In this document: positions 30,546 to 42,076 of the stretch, piece after piece
Layout of the letters: each line of letters begins with the position of its first letter
Position numbering within the stretch: position 1 is the stretch's first letter
Source of the DNA: Nitzschia sp. DOCU1
Taxonomy: Eukaryota > Bacillariophyta > Bacillariophyceae > Bacillariales > Bacillariaceae
DNA length: 64,000 nt
Assembly: GCA_951394045.1 (NCBI GenBank)
Contig: OX595985.1
Location: forward strand, 4,712,001 to 4,776,000
Direction of reading: 5' to 3'
Translations under genes and position numbers: made by a program
The notes under the pieces: model-generated
The model's database searches: none
What the model was told of the DNA's origin: nothing
What the model saw: only the letters and a program-made list of their open reading frames with translations

Positions 30546-31384
30546 CTAGTGCTTGGCCAAAGCTCATTTTCAAGGTGATAAAATTGAGCAATCTGAACCC
30601 CCGCCTGCCCCTACCTTCCAAAACGTCTAAGGAAGACTGTGTTAGCTTGGGGTTTAGAACAATCAACTCCTTCTTGAGATATGAGTGCCTTTCGAAGCCA
30701 CCATTGTCTCGTGCTTTTATTGAGTAAAGAAAGACCATTTCTACGTTCACGACGAAGGGAAATTGAGTCACTAGAGTTTGCCGTACATATTTTTAGTTAA
30801 ATCCTACATACAGGCGTTTCTACGGTGGCATATCCAGGTTTTGCACCGTGCGTATGATACGATTGACTCAATTGGCGAAGGACCACTGAACATGTGTGAC
30901 AAGCTGACTGGCGCGGAAATACATAGGGCTCGCCCGCACTTTTCATTGTCTATGCTCGCGCTTATCTGGTAGGTGTGGCTAAACCTCGTAATCCGTTCTA
31001 GCACTCGTTAAATTGAGTGGCTTGAAAATAATCCGATTGAATCTATGGGACTCACATTAGCTTACCTTTACGGGACAACAATCCGTGATCCACACGAGAG
31101 ATGCAGGACAAAATGTTCCGGAAAAGTTTGTCTGATCAAATTTCCCCCTATGTAAAATAGCGCTAATTTGATCATTCGAACGATCATTAGAACTTCACAG
31201 GGGCGTGGAAGGAGTTTGTGTCGGAAGCGTGCGACGGGATGTTTCATTTAACCCTGTTGAATGACGTTCGCCTTGCTTGGGCTGGCGCGACGTCAGCAAA
31301 ATCTATATTACGGTGTTTCACGCGCACCGGCATTGGACGAACTGTCAAAAACGAAAGAGAAGAAAAACCGATCCCTCGAGATGC
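30546..31384. other. intergenic: nothing recognised
   Basis: No domain-bearing ORF or clear repeat structure seen on either strand; only short ORFs below 100 codons. Confidence 0.5.
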
Positions 31385-31467
31385 AAGCTAAATTTATAAG
31401 AGCACCATAAGAGCATCATAAGAGCATCATTAGAGCATTTTGAGAATGCTGTTATGATGCTCTTATG
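31385..31467. repeat. short tandem repeat and hairpin with ATAAGAGCATC units
   Basis: Begins with AAGCTAAATTTATAAGAGCA (31385-31404), repeated exactly at 37434-37453. Four 11-bp units of ATAAGAGCATC type follow. CATAAGAGCATCATAA (31406-31421) pairs perfectly with TTATGATGCTCTTATG (31452-31467). The copy at 37434-37515 also has the inverted ATGATGCTCTTATGA. These could be ends of a small transposon or the borders of the duplicated region between them. Confidence 0.6.
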
Positions 31468-31507
31468 CGAGCTCCTCTTTCGATAAATTATTTCAACTTA
31501 ATCCCCA

Positions 31508-32505
31508 AGTCCCACTAGCTTCCGACAACGTAAATTGAATTATTTACTTATTAGAGAACGTATTATGAACATAAACTCTATTTAGAAAGAAACCTCATTT
31601 TTCGAGCCCGCCGGCATCTTCAATTGAGACGAGCACGAGTGAAATAGCGATTTCGACCCTCTCCCTTCGACGATGACGATGACCCACGGTACGACACGGG
31701 ATGCGCTGGTTGCTCCTGGCTCCTTCATGAACTATGTGAATAGAACATCCAGAAGTAATGAGGGCTCGTGTAGCCTCGAAAGACGGAGAACCAAGTCGTC
31801 CCGAAAGCTGAAATATCGAAAAATTTGCTCCGAATGATTTGACCATGACGCAGCGCCGTGGTACTTCAGGAATCATAAGGGATTTCGTTTTTGAAGCAAG
31901 TTGGTGTTGTTGATGATCGATTGGAAGAGTTGACTGATGTCTCAGAGCGACGTTTCTACGACGGGTGGCCATAGCCGCAGGTGCATGGTGCTCTATCGCT
32001 AAAACATGACGTCGTTTTGACAATGACGCTCCATTGGCGTTTTCTATACGTGAAAACGTCGACGTTTTCTATGATACGTTAAAGTCCTACAAGCTCGACA
32101 AGACCCCTTCTGAGAAGAAAGAAGAGAACTAGAGGATTGGGAGTTACTGGTCCAGACGATTCGAGGCCGACGAGAATGGTTGTGGTCGTTGATCACGGTA
32201 CATCGTATTTACGTGCCTTTCATGAAAACGGTTGTATGGATGTGGATCGGAAATAGATCACGAGTCGATATGCGCATTGCTACACCGGATGGAACGGTGT
32301 GTTGTGCCAGCGCAAAAACTACCAGAGTTGGAAACCTTCGTCAACAATCAACAAGGAAGAAGATACTGCGACTGTTGCCGCCCAAAGCCGAATTCGGCCG
32401 CCACATTTGGTGTTGGCATCACGGCGTTTGAAAACGAGTGATTGAAGAATCCAAGTGAGTGTTCGGGCGAATTTATGCTGATGGAAACGTCTTCGGTTAA
32501 ACTCA
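31508..32505. repeat. duplicated block A, copy 1
   Basis: About 1 kb, clearly homologous to 34159-35145. Both copies keep an open minus-strand frame of about 142 codons (31595-32023; 34279-34710; shared SKRRHVLAIEHHAPAAMAT) and a plus-strand frame (32232-32441; 34892-35095; shared KLPELETFVNNQQGRRYCD). I cannot tell which strand was originally coding. Plus-strand text between has protein-like stretches (RLEELTDVSERRFYD) broken by stops, so a decayed plus-strand gene is plausible. Confidence 0.7.
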
Positions 32506-33360
32506 ATATTGCCAAGTCTGAGATGGCAGCCCTTTCAGGTGGCGGCGCTTCTTCCTTTGACGATGAATCGTTCAACAAGTAACGTCAACGGGGCCGATAT
32601 TATTCTAGGCAAACAACATTGGATGGCGCAGGGTGGTCGGCTATCGGCTATCGCACGCAGATCAATCCCTTGTCTTGTTATTTTTCTGGGGGGAAGGCGA
32701 AACAAAGTCTCGAATTCGACGACGCGGAGACTTTGAAACGCCACGTTCGAACGTGGGAGAAATTAAGACTACAGTTGTATGATTGATCGCTGCAACGAAC
32801 TCTCTCTAGCGTTACGTACTGGTTAGAAACTCTAGCTAGAGAAAGTAGATATAGCTTGATAAAATAGGCAGTGCTACCAGGTACGTTAATACTATTTGTA
32901 GGTCAGATCATGATAAGACCAAGATTCCCCAAAGAAATGAATATCAAGCCACATCTTTCGAGACCTGGGGGCGTTCCACCATTACCTCTGAAACGCTAGA
33001 AGTCCCCTCATCATCCGAATCTTTCCGCAATATGACAGAAGTATCGATATGCTTTGGATCTCGCGTGATCGCATGCGACGAAATTAAGATTTTGCTGATA
33101 GCAATCGCCGTGATAGTGGGCACCAGACACTTCCAAACAACAACTATGATTGAAATCGCCGTCAACAGTGCCGACCGATGATTCAATAATATAATAGTGG
33201 TCTTGGCCAAACACAATACATTCATACGATCTCAAGAAACGAATGAAATGCCCACATTCTGTATAGCAATCCCCGAAAGAGGAGCATTCCAACGTGCATT
33301 AAAGCAATGACGAGCAAGACTCCGCTTGTTACCAGCACATAGTTGACTCAGTTCCAATCA
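32506..33360. other. cargo of first A-x-B unit, no assigned gene
   Basis: Unrelated to the cargo of the second unit. A minus-strand frame at 33011-33292 (93 codons) is rich in Cys and His (nine Cys), possibly a small zinc-binding or disulphide protein fragment, but no family is recognised and it may be chance. Confidence 0.3.
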
Positions 33361-34153
33361 TCGCCTTATTCTCGTTCTGGATCCAAAACGCTCCCACCTT
33401 AACCCAAGACTGGTACCAAAATGGATGATTGTTGTCGAATTCGAACTGGGAATTGGCTGCGCCCAATTGTCTGGGCCGCATGTCCGTGGGGGCATCCAAA
33501 CAGCACCTGCTCTAATAGCCACCAGTGTCCTTAAAGCGATCACCTGCGATCGCGACCTGCTGGCAACTCTTCTTCGGGAACCATCGTCGACCAAGAACAC
33601 AACCACCACGTCCTCATCAACGACCCATGGTTTCCAATCGTCTGGAGGATTAACTCCCAAGTCTATAACCCTCTCGTTTTCTCCGCAGCTTTTTGTCGAA
33701 CTTGTCGGACCTTTCCATTGGCTTGTCTTAATGCAGCTGCGCCGCATCGTACAAGCTCACGTCAACGACGCAGTTGCGTCATGGTCAAACGGCAGCGAGA
33801 GTTTTAGCGATAAGGTATCTGGTACTGCAGATACGAGCGCTCTTCGTAGAAGCTGGTTCTTTGAAAAATGTCCCAAAACTGACGCAACCGGCCAGCCATT
33901 ACAATCAAATAACACCCTGGTGCAGCATGATAGGTCGGGTGGCCGGCCGAAGAACCACGGGGTTGCGTCATGGTCAAAATAACGCGAAACATGAAGATGG
34001 AGCATTTTAGTAGTCAGAACTATCGCCCAAAGCCCGCCAATTGACGCAATCATCACCAATAGCTTTTTAAACAACATACCTCTGTTAAACGAAAGCCCAG
34101 ATCGATGCCTGTCAAACGACGGCATGGTCCATCATGGTCAAAACGAGACGAAC
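33361..34153. repeat. duplicated block B, copy 1
   Basis: About 790 bp, homologous to 36513-37322. It contains a plus-strand ORF (33425-33982, 185 codons) and a minus-strand ORF (33358-33747); the second copy has frame breaks in both. Neither gives a recognisable domain. It directly abuts copy 2 of block A. Confidence 0.7.
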
Positions 34154-34158
34154 GTCTC

Positions 34159-35145
34159 GTTAAGTCCCATTACTTCCGACAACGTCAATTGAATTATTTA
34201 CATATTACAGGACGTATTATGAACACAAATTCTATTTAGAAAGAAACCTCATTTTTCGAGCCCGCCAGCATCTGAAATTCAGGCGAGCACGAGTAAAACA
34301 GCGATTTCGACCCTCTCCCTTCGAAGATGACGATGACCTATGGTACGACACGGGATGCGCTGGTTGCTCCTAGTTTCTTCATGAACCATGGGAAAAGAGC
34401 ATCCAGAAGTAATCAGAGCTCGTGTAGTATTGAAGGATGGAGAGCAAAGCCGCCCCGAGAGCTGAAATTTCGGAAATTTCGCTCCGAATGATTTGACCAT
34501 GACGCAGCGCCGTTGTACGTCAGGAATCGTAAAGGCTTTCGTTTTTAAAGCAGGTTGGTGTTGTTGATCATCGATTGGAAGAGTTGACTGATGTCTCCGA
34601 GCGACGTTTCTACGACAGGTGGCCATAGCCGCAGGTGCATGGTGCTCTATCGCTAAAACATGACGTCGTTTTGACAATGACGCTACGTCGGCGTTTTCTA
34701 TGATACGCAAAAGTCCTACAAGCTCGACCAGACCCCTGCTGAGAAGAAAAGAAGAGAACTAGAGGATTGGGAGTTACTGGTCCAGACGATTCGAGGCCGA
34801 TGAGAATGGTTGTGTTGGTTGTGGTTGTCGATCACGGTACATCGTATTTACGTGCCTTTCATTGAAACGGTAGTATGGATGTGGATCGGAAATGGATCAC
34901 AAGTCGATATGTGTATTGTTGCACCGGATTGAACGCTGTGTTGTGCCTGCGCAAAAACTACCAGAGTTGGAAACCTTCGTCAACAATCAACAAGGAAGAA
35001 GATACTGCGACTGTTGCCGCCCAAAGCCGAATTCGGCCGGCACATATGGTGTTGGCAACACGCCGTTTGAAAAACGAGTGATTGCAGAATCCTAGCGAGA
35101 GTTCGAACGAATTTATGCTGGTGGAAATGTCTTTGTTTAAACTCA
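34159..35145. repeat. duplicated block A, copy 2
   Basis: Second copy of 31508-32505, with stretches over 90 bp identical around 34952-35040. It stands six bases after block B copy 1, showing that A-x-B is arranged as a tandem of two units with different centres. Confidence 0.7.
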
Positions 35146-35361
35146 CGGATAGCTCGTCGTGCTTTGAATGACCGTCCACGCTTCTGGGGCTTACACACAG
35201 GCGATTACACAACGCTTGATTGCAAGCGTTGTAGGGGGACAACTACTATTCGATCTCTAAAACGTCGATTAGAGTATCAAAATTTAATCCATAGCTGATA
35301 CTACGATTTAGAAAGAGGTATTGGGACCAAGAGGACGAACGAGTACGTATTGATTATGGGA

Positions 35362-36483
35362 CTAGTAGTAGTAGACAAATTCCTTGGCCTTTAGGTTTGT
35401 GGGCGTCCAAATCGAGCCCTCTGCAGACTTTGGCACCAAATAGCTATGCATGTGGAGGCCACCACCATCACCATGTAACGTGGTAGCTGCAGTGTTGTAT
35501 GATGATGATGATTTTTGAAGAAACAGCAAACCTGGCGAAATATGTGTGATTTCTTCCCTCAAAAGGTGTTTCATCCAAGTTTTCACTTCCTCGGGTGAAT
35601 CGGCACGTCTCAAAGCATACGTCGCAGCATCGAGGGCCTTTTCGTTTGTGAATAAGAAACCTCTGGCGGGTGTGTTGTTCTTGCCCCACCAGGTTTTTCG
35701 TCAAGCGAAAAAGTCAGTCTGTGGATTCATAAACTCTGAGACAATGGCAAGTGTCGAGTACTGATCGTCGTCGTCATCGAGGCAGTCTGCTGCGAGTTGT
35801 ACGATTCGCTGTAGAATCTCTTCACCGCTGGCACCACCGGAAGAAAATAATCCATGCCGTCTTTGAATGATCGTATCATGCACGGGTACTGGTAAAAATG
35901 GTGGATTCGCCAGTAGAAACGTGGGACGACCCAACCACTCGGACCATGACTTCTCTTTGGACATTTCTAGTGGATCATCCCGAATCAGCATTAGCTGCGT
36001 TCCACATTCGTCCTGTACGTCTCCCAGAACCAACTCGGGCTCGAAAACTCCATTCCAAACAAAGTTGAGCCAAGCGATCCGTAACGCACGAGGATTGAGG
36101 TCAATGCAGACCACTTGGATTCCATTATCATCGTCATAACGTTTTAATCTGGCTGATTGCAGTGATAACGCCATGGTCAACGCTTGAATCCCACTCCCTG
36201 TGCCGATATCTACGATTTGTAGAGTTTTCTTCTCGGTAGTTTGATGACGATGAGGCAACGATGTCCAATGATCGACTAGCGCCAGCGAGTCGGGCCCAAT
36301 GTACATGACTGGGTCGTTTTCCTCGTCGATCATGGATGTCATGGACAAGACATTTGGATGCAAATCCGTCGCAAAATAAAGAACCTTCAGATCATTAACT
36401 CCCGACATCGGTTTGACTGGCATGATGTGACAGTAGGGAACCACGAGTGGATCCGTTTGACTGTTTTTCGACCCCAAGAAATA
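35362..36483 (-). pseudogene. SAM-dependent methyltransferase, 5'-truncated, in-frame UGA
   Basis: The frame from 36483 to 35704 encodes a class I methyltransferase core: motif I VDIGTGSGIQAL, an acidic strand-2 end (VVCIDLNPRALRIA) and the NPPF catalytic motif (LLANPPFLPVPVH), which is typical of N-methyltransferases acting on Gln, Asn or adenine. Upstream, YIGPDSLALVDHW matches the usual lead-in. A UGA at 35703-35701 interrupts; after it the same frame continues to a stop at 35362 with convincing sequence (EVKTWMKHLLREEITHISPG). There is no ATG at the 5' end: the frame opens after a TAA at 36484 and block B copy 2 lies directly upstream, so the N-terminus is lost or in another exon. Decay is the simplest reading; readthrough is possible. 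Confidence 0.6.
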
Positions 36484-36512
36484 TTAATAGTAGAAATACT
36501 CATTCAAATTGT

Positions 36513-37322
36513 CGCTTTATTCTCGTTCTGGATCCAAAATGCTCCCACCTTAACCTAAGACTGGTACCAAAATGGATGATTGTTGTCGAATTCGAACTGG
36601 GAATTGGCTGCACGCAATTTTCTTCTTCGCACCTCTGACGGGCCTGTTTTCAAGCATATCCAAACAGCACCTTCTCTAATAGCCACCTGTGTCCTTGTAG
36701 AGTTCACCTGTGAGCGCGACCTGCATGCGACTCGTCTTCAAGAACCATCGTCGACCAAGAAACACACCCACCATGTGATCGTCAACCTCCCGTGGTTTCC
36801 AGTCGTCTGGAGCATTAAGTCCCAAGCCTGTGGCCCTCCCGCTTTTTTATCCGCAGCAATTTGTCGAACTCGTAGAGTCTTTCCAATGATTTCGTCTTCA
36901 AGCTGCGTTGCATCGTACAAGCTCACTCCACCAGGCCATACCGCCATGGTCAAACGACGGCGAGAGTTTTAGCGATAATGTATCTGGTACTGCAGATACG
37001 AGCGCTCTTCGTAGAAACTGATCCTTTGAAAAATGCCCCCAAAATCGACGCAATCGGCCAGCCATTACAACCAAAACAACACCTTTATGCAGCATGATAG
37101 TTCTGATGGCCGGCCGAAGAACCACGGGGTTGCGTCATGGTCAAAATAACGCGAAACATGAAGATGGAGCATTTTAAGTGTGAAAACTATCGCCCGAAGC
37201 CCGCGACTTGACGCAATCGATCACCGATAGCTGTTTTAACACCATACCTCTGTTAAACGAAAGCCCTGATCGATTCCTGTCAAACGACGGCGTGGTCCAT
37301 CATGGTCAAAACGAGATGAACG
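36513..37322. repeat. duplicated block B, copy 2
   Basis: Second copy of 33361-34153, somewhat more diverged, with frames broken. Lies just upstream (in gene sense) of the truncated methyltransferase. Confidence 0.7.
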
Positions 37323-40300
37323 CCGCCTAGGCATTGGCGATAAGCTGGTACTAGGGCTACAGAAGCTGTTCGTACAGATTTATCTTTTGCTAGGAACTCG
37401 TAAAACAAAAAGGTCCGATTAGTCATAACAGCAAAGCTAAATTTATAAGAGCATTTTGAAACAGACTCCGTAGCGATCGGAAATTCTTCTCGTATGATGC
37501 TCTTATGATTCTCTTATCCCGTCGGAAGCGTGGGCAGCGTCGGAAGCGTTGGATGACTTGAGGATGTTGAGGTTCGCTATCTCTTATTGGGGCGACTGGC
37601 AAGCGGAACGACAAACCACGCATCCGACGCGTGCGACGCGAAGTCCTCCCCCGCCCCAGGACAAATGTCCTCCATTCTATTTTGGACTCCAATGACTCAC
37701 TTTTTCAATGACCTGCGCGCACCTCCCGTGATCGGCCGCTTTCATCTTCTCCAAAGGATATCGATATCCTACCGACCGTCGTCATGATCATTTCATTTTT
37801 GAAACATTCAACTCAATCATAGCTCACCCTGATGCCACCATCACTCCCACCACTCCCATCGAACAAAGAAAGGAAAATGATTAAGCTGTGCCGACCGGAA
37901 AGGAAGATTTTGATGCTGATTCTCGGGACACAAGGCTCTAAAACAACCAACCCGTCGTGGCGGCACAACCAGGGTTACTACCACAATCGAAGTGTCCTGC
38001 TTCTGGCTAGGGCAAGTCGCGAAACTTCAGCATGATGGGCGACGAAAAAGATGCGATGGATTTCATGGCGTTGCACAACGAGAGAGCAACGACAGGATTC
38101 TTGGTGCCTTTTGCCTATTTTGGGCGCTGGAAAGCAAAATTCAAACGCTTGCTATCCCGTCATCGTTGATGATACCTTCTCCAAGGTGCAAATGGCCACA
38201 GTCAGGTTCAGTTCCTTTCTTCGCTATTAATAGTGGAATGCTACAATGCACGCCTGTGGCAGGAAACGAATCGAGTCTCCTATTGTTGCATGCGCATGAT
38301 TCCGAGGGGGCACGACACTATTTGGCCCTCGATGATGGAGGCGGTGGCCTCCAATCAATCCCGATTGGCGACCGTTTTCGGATCAACGTTGTTTCAACCC
38401 AAATGTCGTTGTCAGAAGCATGACACAATAGCTACCCTATTCAAACCAGCATTGATTATCGGGTCCTGCCTTGGAAAACGGCAACTTTACAGGCGACGTC
38501 TTTTTTGCATTGATTGAGCCAGCTAATTGCAAAATCTGAGGTCGGCGAACAGAACTAGTTGTAATGAGTAGTAGCACCAGTAATGAGTATCTATAATACC
38601 TAATAATATCATTGGCGTTGTCTCGTCATCGTCAACGTAGTAGTAGTAACATCCGAAAATCGACATGGCGCGAGGTGAAAGCATTTGTGACTCAATTGAC
38701 TGTTGCCCAAAGTGCTCGAGTCAGTCAATTGGATGTTCAAACTTATCGAGTCACGGGCATATGTCTGCTGGACATTTGTCCTGCAAAATTCATACTATAG
38801 ACATCCTACCAAAACATCTCGATCGGGTGTGCAGGTGCGCGCGTACGCCATGGCAATGATCGACACATTCGAATGCCAGGAGTTAGACCCATCCGAACAA
38901 CGAAAAGACTGACGTATGTGGCGAAAACGATAATGTTTGCATCATGGCATCGAGATGCACTTTGATTCACAATTGGTTGTCATTGTCCTTCCATTTGCTG
39001 CTATCATGCCAACCTTTCATGCAGTTCTTCTTCATCCTACGCTTCAAAGCGCTTGAAAGAAGCCGCAGCTCCAGTCGAGACACCGCCGTTGTTGCTCTCT
39101 TTGCCTCCAATTTGGAGCAGCAATCCAGAATTCAGCAATTGCAATCTCAATAGGTTGGTCTACGGCGTCTACAAACTACTTGTGCAGGCAAATGACGCAA
39201 ACGATGCAGACAACAATACGAAGAAAGGAATGCAAATGCAAACAGCATTGCCGGAGTCACAATTTCGGAATGGCGCTCTCAACTTCCAGGGGCGATTCAA
39301 CGACGGGTTGTCCTTGCATCGATGAATTGATGGCCTTTCCGTCCGAAAGCCGAAAGGAATTAAAGTGGCATTGCATGAGGTCACGTCTGGTCCGCAGTGA
39401 GGGAGTGGCAAGGTGCAGCTACCTTTGCAATGTGCTCTTCAAACGGCTACTACTTCGGGTGGTAAAACTGGACGATTCTTGGCTAGTAGTTTTTGAAACA
39501 TGGATCCTTACCTGGTACGAGACTTGGCATGGCATTGTCAATCGATACTAGAAGATACTACGCCCATGAAGCAGGAGCAGCAGCGACCAGATGTCTGCCA
39601 ACAATCATCCAACAAACGCAAATGACAACGCCCATGCCTGGTTCCTTTTAATCTCTACTTTCAATCCATTCAAATGACAACCGACTTGCCATGGTATTGA
39701 AACTATTGAAAGATGAATCACTACGATCGGCGATGCAGTCATTATTGTCGATGCCTTGCATAAGTTGCTAGTCCATCATGACGAATGGGCTTGGCAACGA
39801 TTGAAACGCACGGAGCGCCTTTATCCTTAGATACTACTATTAGAGCAGCAGAAGTGGTAACGGCGCAATCTACCAAAAGCCAGGCTCCCTCCCAGCACAA
39901 TTCGCATGTCGATGGAACCATTTGCAGCCTACATCAACAAGTGGTAGGAGGGTGTCGCCACAACAAATATAATGGAATGGGACAATACATAGCTGTTACT
40001 ACTAGGTAATAGTAATCATCATTGTTGCTGCTGATAGTACAGTTCTTTACTATCCTGATAGAAAGAACAAGAACATAGAACAGAAATACATTTTTTGATT
40101 CGTTGTCTTGCCAGGTTTCAAAATGTGATGTTGTGCATGCGCAATGTATACAAAGCCATTGTCGTGGTCACGGAATACACCACCTCCATCTTCAACAATT
40201 CAATTCAAAGACTTGCAAACGTTCTTGTCAGAACACACCAAAGTTCACATCTAGCGCCTTTGCCCATGCTTCTGGCGGCATCCACTTGTCTCGGAATGTT

Positions 40301-41413
40301 GCATTGGCGGCAAGCGTTTTCAAATGTACCATGGCGTCTGCTACTACACCGATTTTGAGGCTTAGAGGGCCTGACATTTCAACTCCTTTTGCAGGATGGT
40401 CTATTGATATGTTTTGGATCTATGTCTAAACGCGGTCGAAATGATACGGCCTATTGACGAAGATATGGTGATCCGACCATTGCCATGGTCGATGGAACGA
40501 ATTGCTTTTCGTGTTGTCATCGTGCAAAAACAAGTTGGCGCCCGAAAATGAGATGCCAAGGTGGACTACTTTGATAAACACTATTCGTGAACCAGGGGCA
40601 GTCACGATCTTGACATGTTTCTACGGGATGTGAGTCCCATAGAATCAGTTTCAATCGGTGCGAAACGTATTTCAATCGGTGCGGCGCACCGATTGAATCC
40701 GTTTGGGAACGATTCGTTTGCTTTGATTCGCCTACGTTAGACGTTCGATTCGATTCGCATCTGTTATATATGAGGTTGCGCGAAGCAATAAATCATGTAG
40801 TCACGATTGGGACAACATGACGACGGAATTCGTTATGGATGTTTCGCACGCCATTCGTTGCAAAGAGGACCAATCAGGCTCACGAATGTCCATGCCACGC
40901 ATGCCACACACGAATACCCCGCGCCCCTGGTGTGGTTTATTTGTCGCTTTGTTGCCCCTGTCATGAGTTATGTTGATTTGCCTGACATTTGTCGCACAAA
41001 TCGCGAAAATTATGGCAAAACGAGTAGAAAATTCCCCATTGCACTCGTTATAACTCTACTCGCCCCAAACCTTGCCCCCACCATCAAGCCTCTTATTAAG
41101 ACAGATGTTTGGGTGAAAGAATCATGGAAAAAGAGTATGTTTTGACGGAATGGTGGCCATGTAGCTGATTTGGGAAATGTGAATCATTGCTCGCCGCGGT
41201 GCGCGCTAACTACTTGGATTTATCAAATTGATTGGCTAGCAATGGTTGTAAGGCCGCCACGTTGCATATGACTTCTATGCTTTCGATGATGCTGATTCCG
41301 AATCTTTGGTCAGTTTGTGGGTATTGCTAGGACGTTGGTGTCATATTAGCTACTGAAGATAGGTCGATGTGAATCACGGTCTGATTCACATCCGATTAAG
41401 AGTATAATAGCCT
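37323..41413. other. intergenic with short ORFs, no assigned gene
   Basis: Contains the second AAGCTAAATTTATAAGAGCA (37434-37453). A 45-codon plus ORF at 38032 (MMGDEKDAMDFMALHNER...) followed by protein-like text in another frame to about 38517 may be a decayed gene, family unknown. 38900-40640 shows only short ORFs. The ORF 40807-41145 (112 codons) shares its C-terminal stretch with the one near 28365 and is probably a repeat remnant. Confidence 0.45.
40671..40697. repeat. perfect hairpin built from TTCAATCGGTGC
   Basis: TTCAATCGGTGC, loop GGC, then GCACCGATTGAA: a 12-bp perfect stem. The left arm is part of the tandem TTTCAATCGGT unit also found at 28711-28782. Confidence 0.75.
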
Positions 41414-42024
41414 GATGGGGGGGCGTGCAGCCTACAGCCAAATCCATTGCCGTCCTTGGCATTCTACCTCATATCCAAATCAGCGATGACTACTTTGTGG
41501 AACTTGACAACAAGATCCCCATTGAGCTGGGACTAGATCATGATTGGACCTTGTCCTTTTCGGGGGCGTGCTTGGCACATTCAGACGACGAAAAGGTCGA
41601 CATTATCTTTCTTGGCGAAAAAGCTGATGGATCCCCGAGTTCGTTCGCTGTTTGTTACGAATCCGACAACTCGATCGGCTTGGGCTCCTGCGGTCGAGGC
41701 AAGGATTCGACCACAGTTATACAACTGCCTTACCAAGTAATGGAATATCACGTGGTGACCCTATCATACTCTGAACAAGCAGGAAAGTTGCAATTGTTTC
41801 AAAACACACAGCTGGTCGCCGACTTGGACTATCGTTCAGAGCTGGAAACGACCTTCCTGTCAATGATCGGCCCACCGTGCTTCAACGACGAGCCAGAAGA
41901 AGGAGACTCGAGTCTGAATAGTACTTCCAACATTGCAATTCGACACGTGGCATACCTGGAAAAGCACATCACAGACGGGAGCCTGGAGGAAATTACTGAT
42001 GTAACATTGAACATGGGAAACTGA
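41414..42024 (+). CDS. jelly-roll/LamG-like domain protein, start uncertain
   Basis: The frame open from a GTG at 41425 to 42024 encodes about 199 residues. Seen: alternating hydrophobic strands, WTLSFSGACLAHS, YHVVTLSYSEQAGKLQLFQN and a final stretch typical of concanavalin A-like/laminin-G sandwich domains. No signal peptide or membrane segment. No ATG is in frame at the start, but an ATG at 41414 followed by a G run (ATG plus six G) would be in frame if the run were one G shorter. So the start may be lost through a homopolymer error, or an upstream exon is missing. Function unknown; a carbohydrate-binding or structural domain is plausible. Confidence 0.45.
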
Positions 42025-42076
42025 TGATGGAATCTTTTGAGATGTTATGGTCTACACATTAACAAACCTTGTTCTC

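Noticed and set aside
35701..35703. Selenocysteine codon
   Set aside because: No convincing SECIS seen after the stop, the 5' end of the gene is missing, and decay is simpler.
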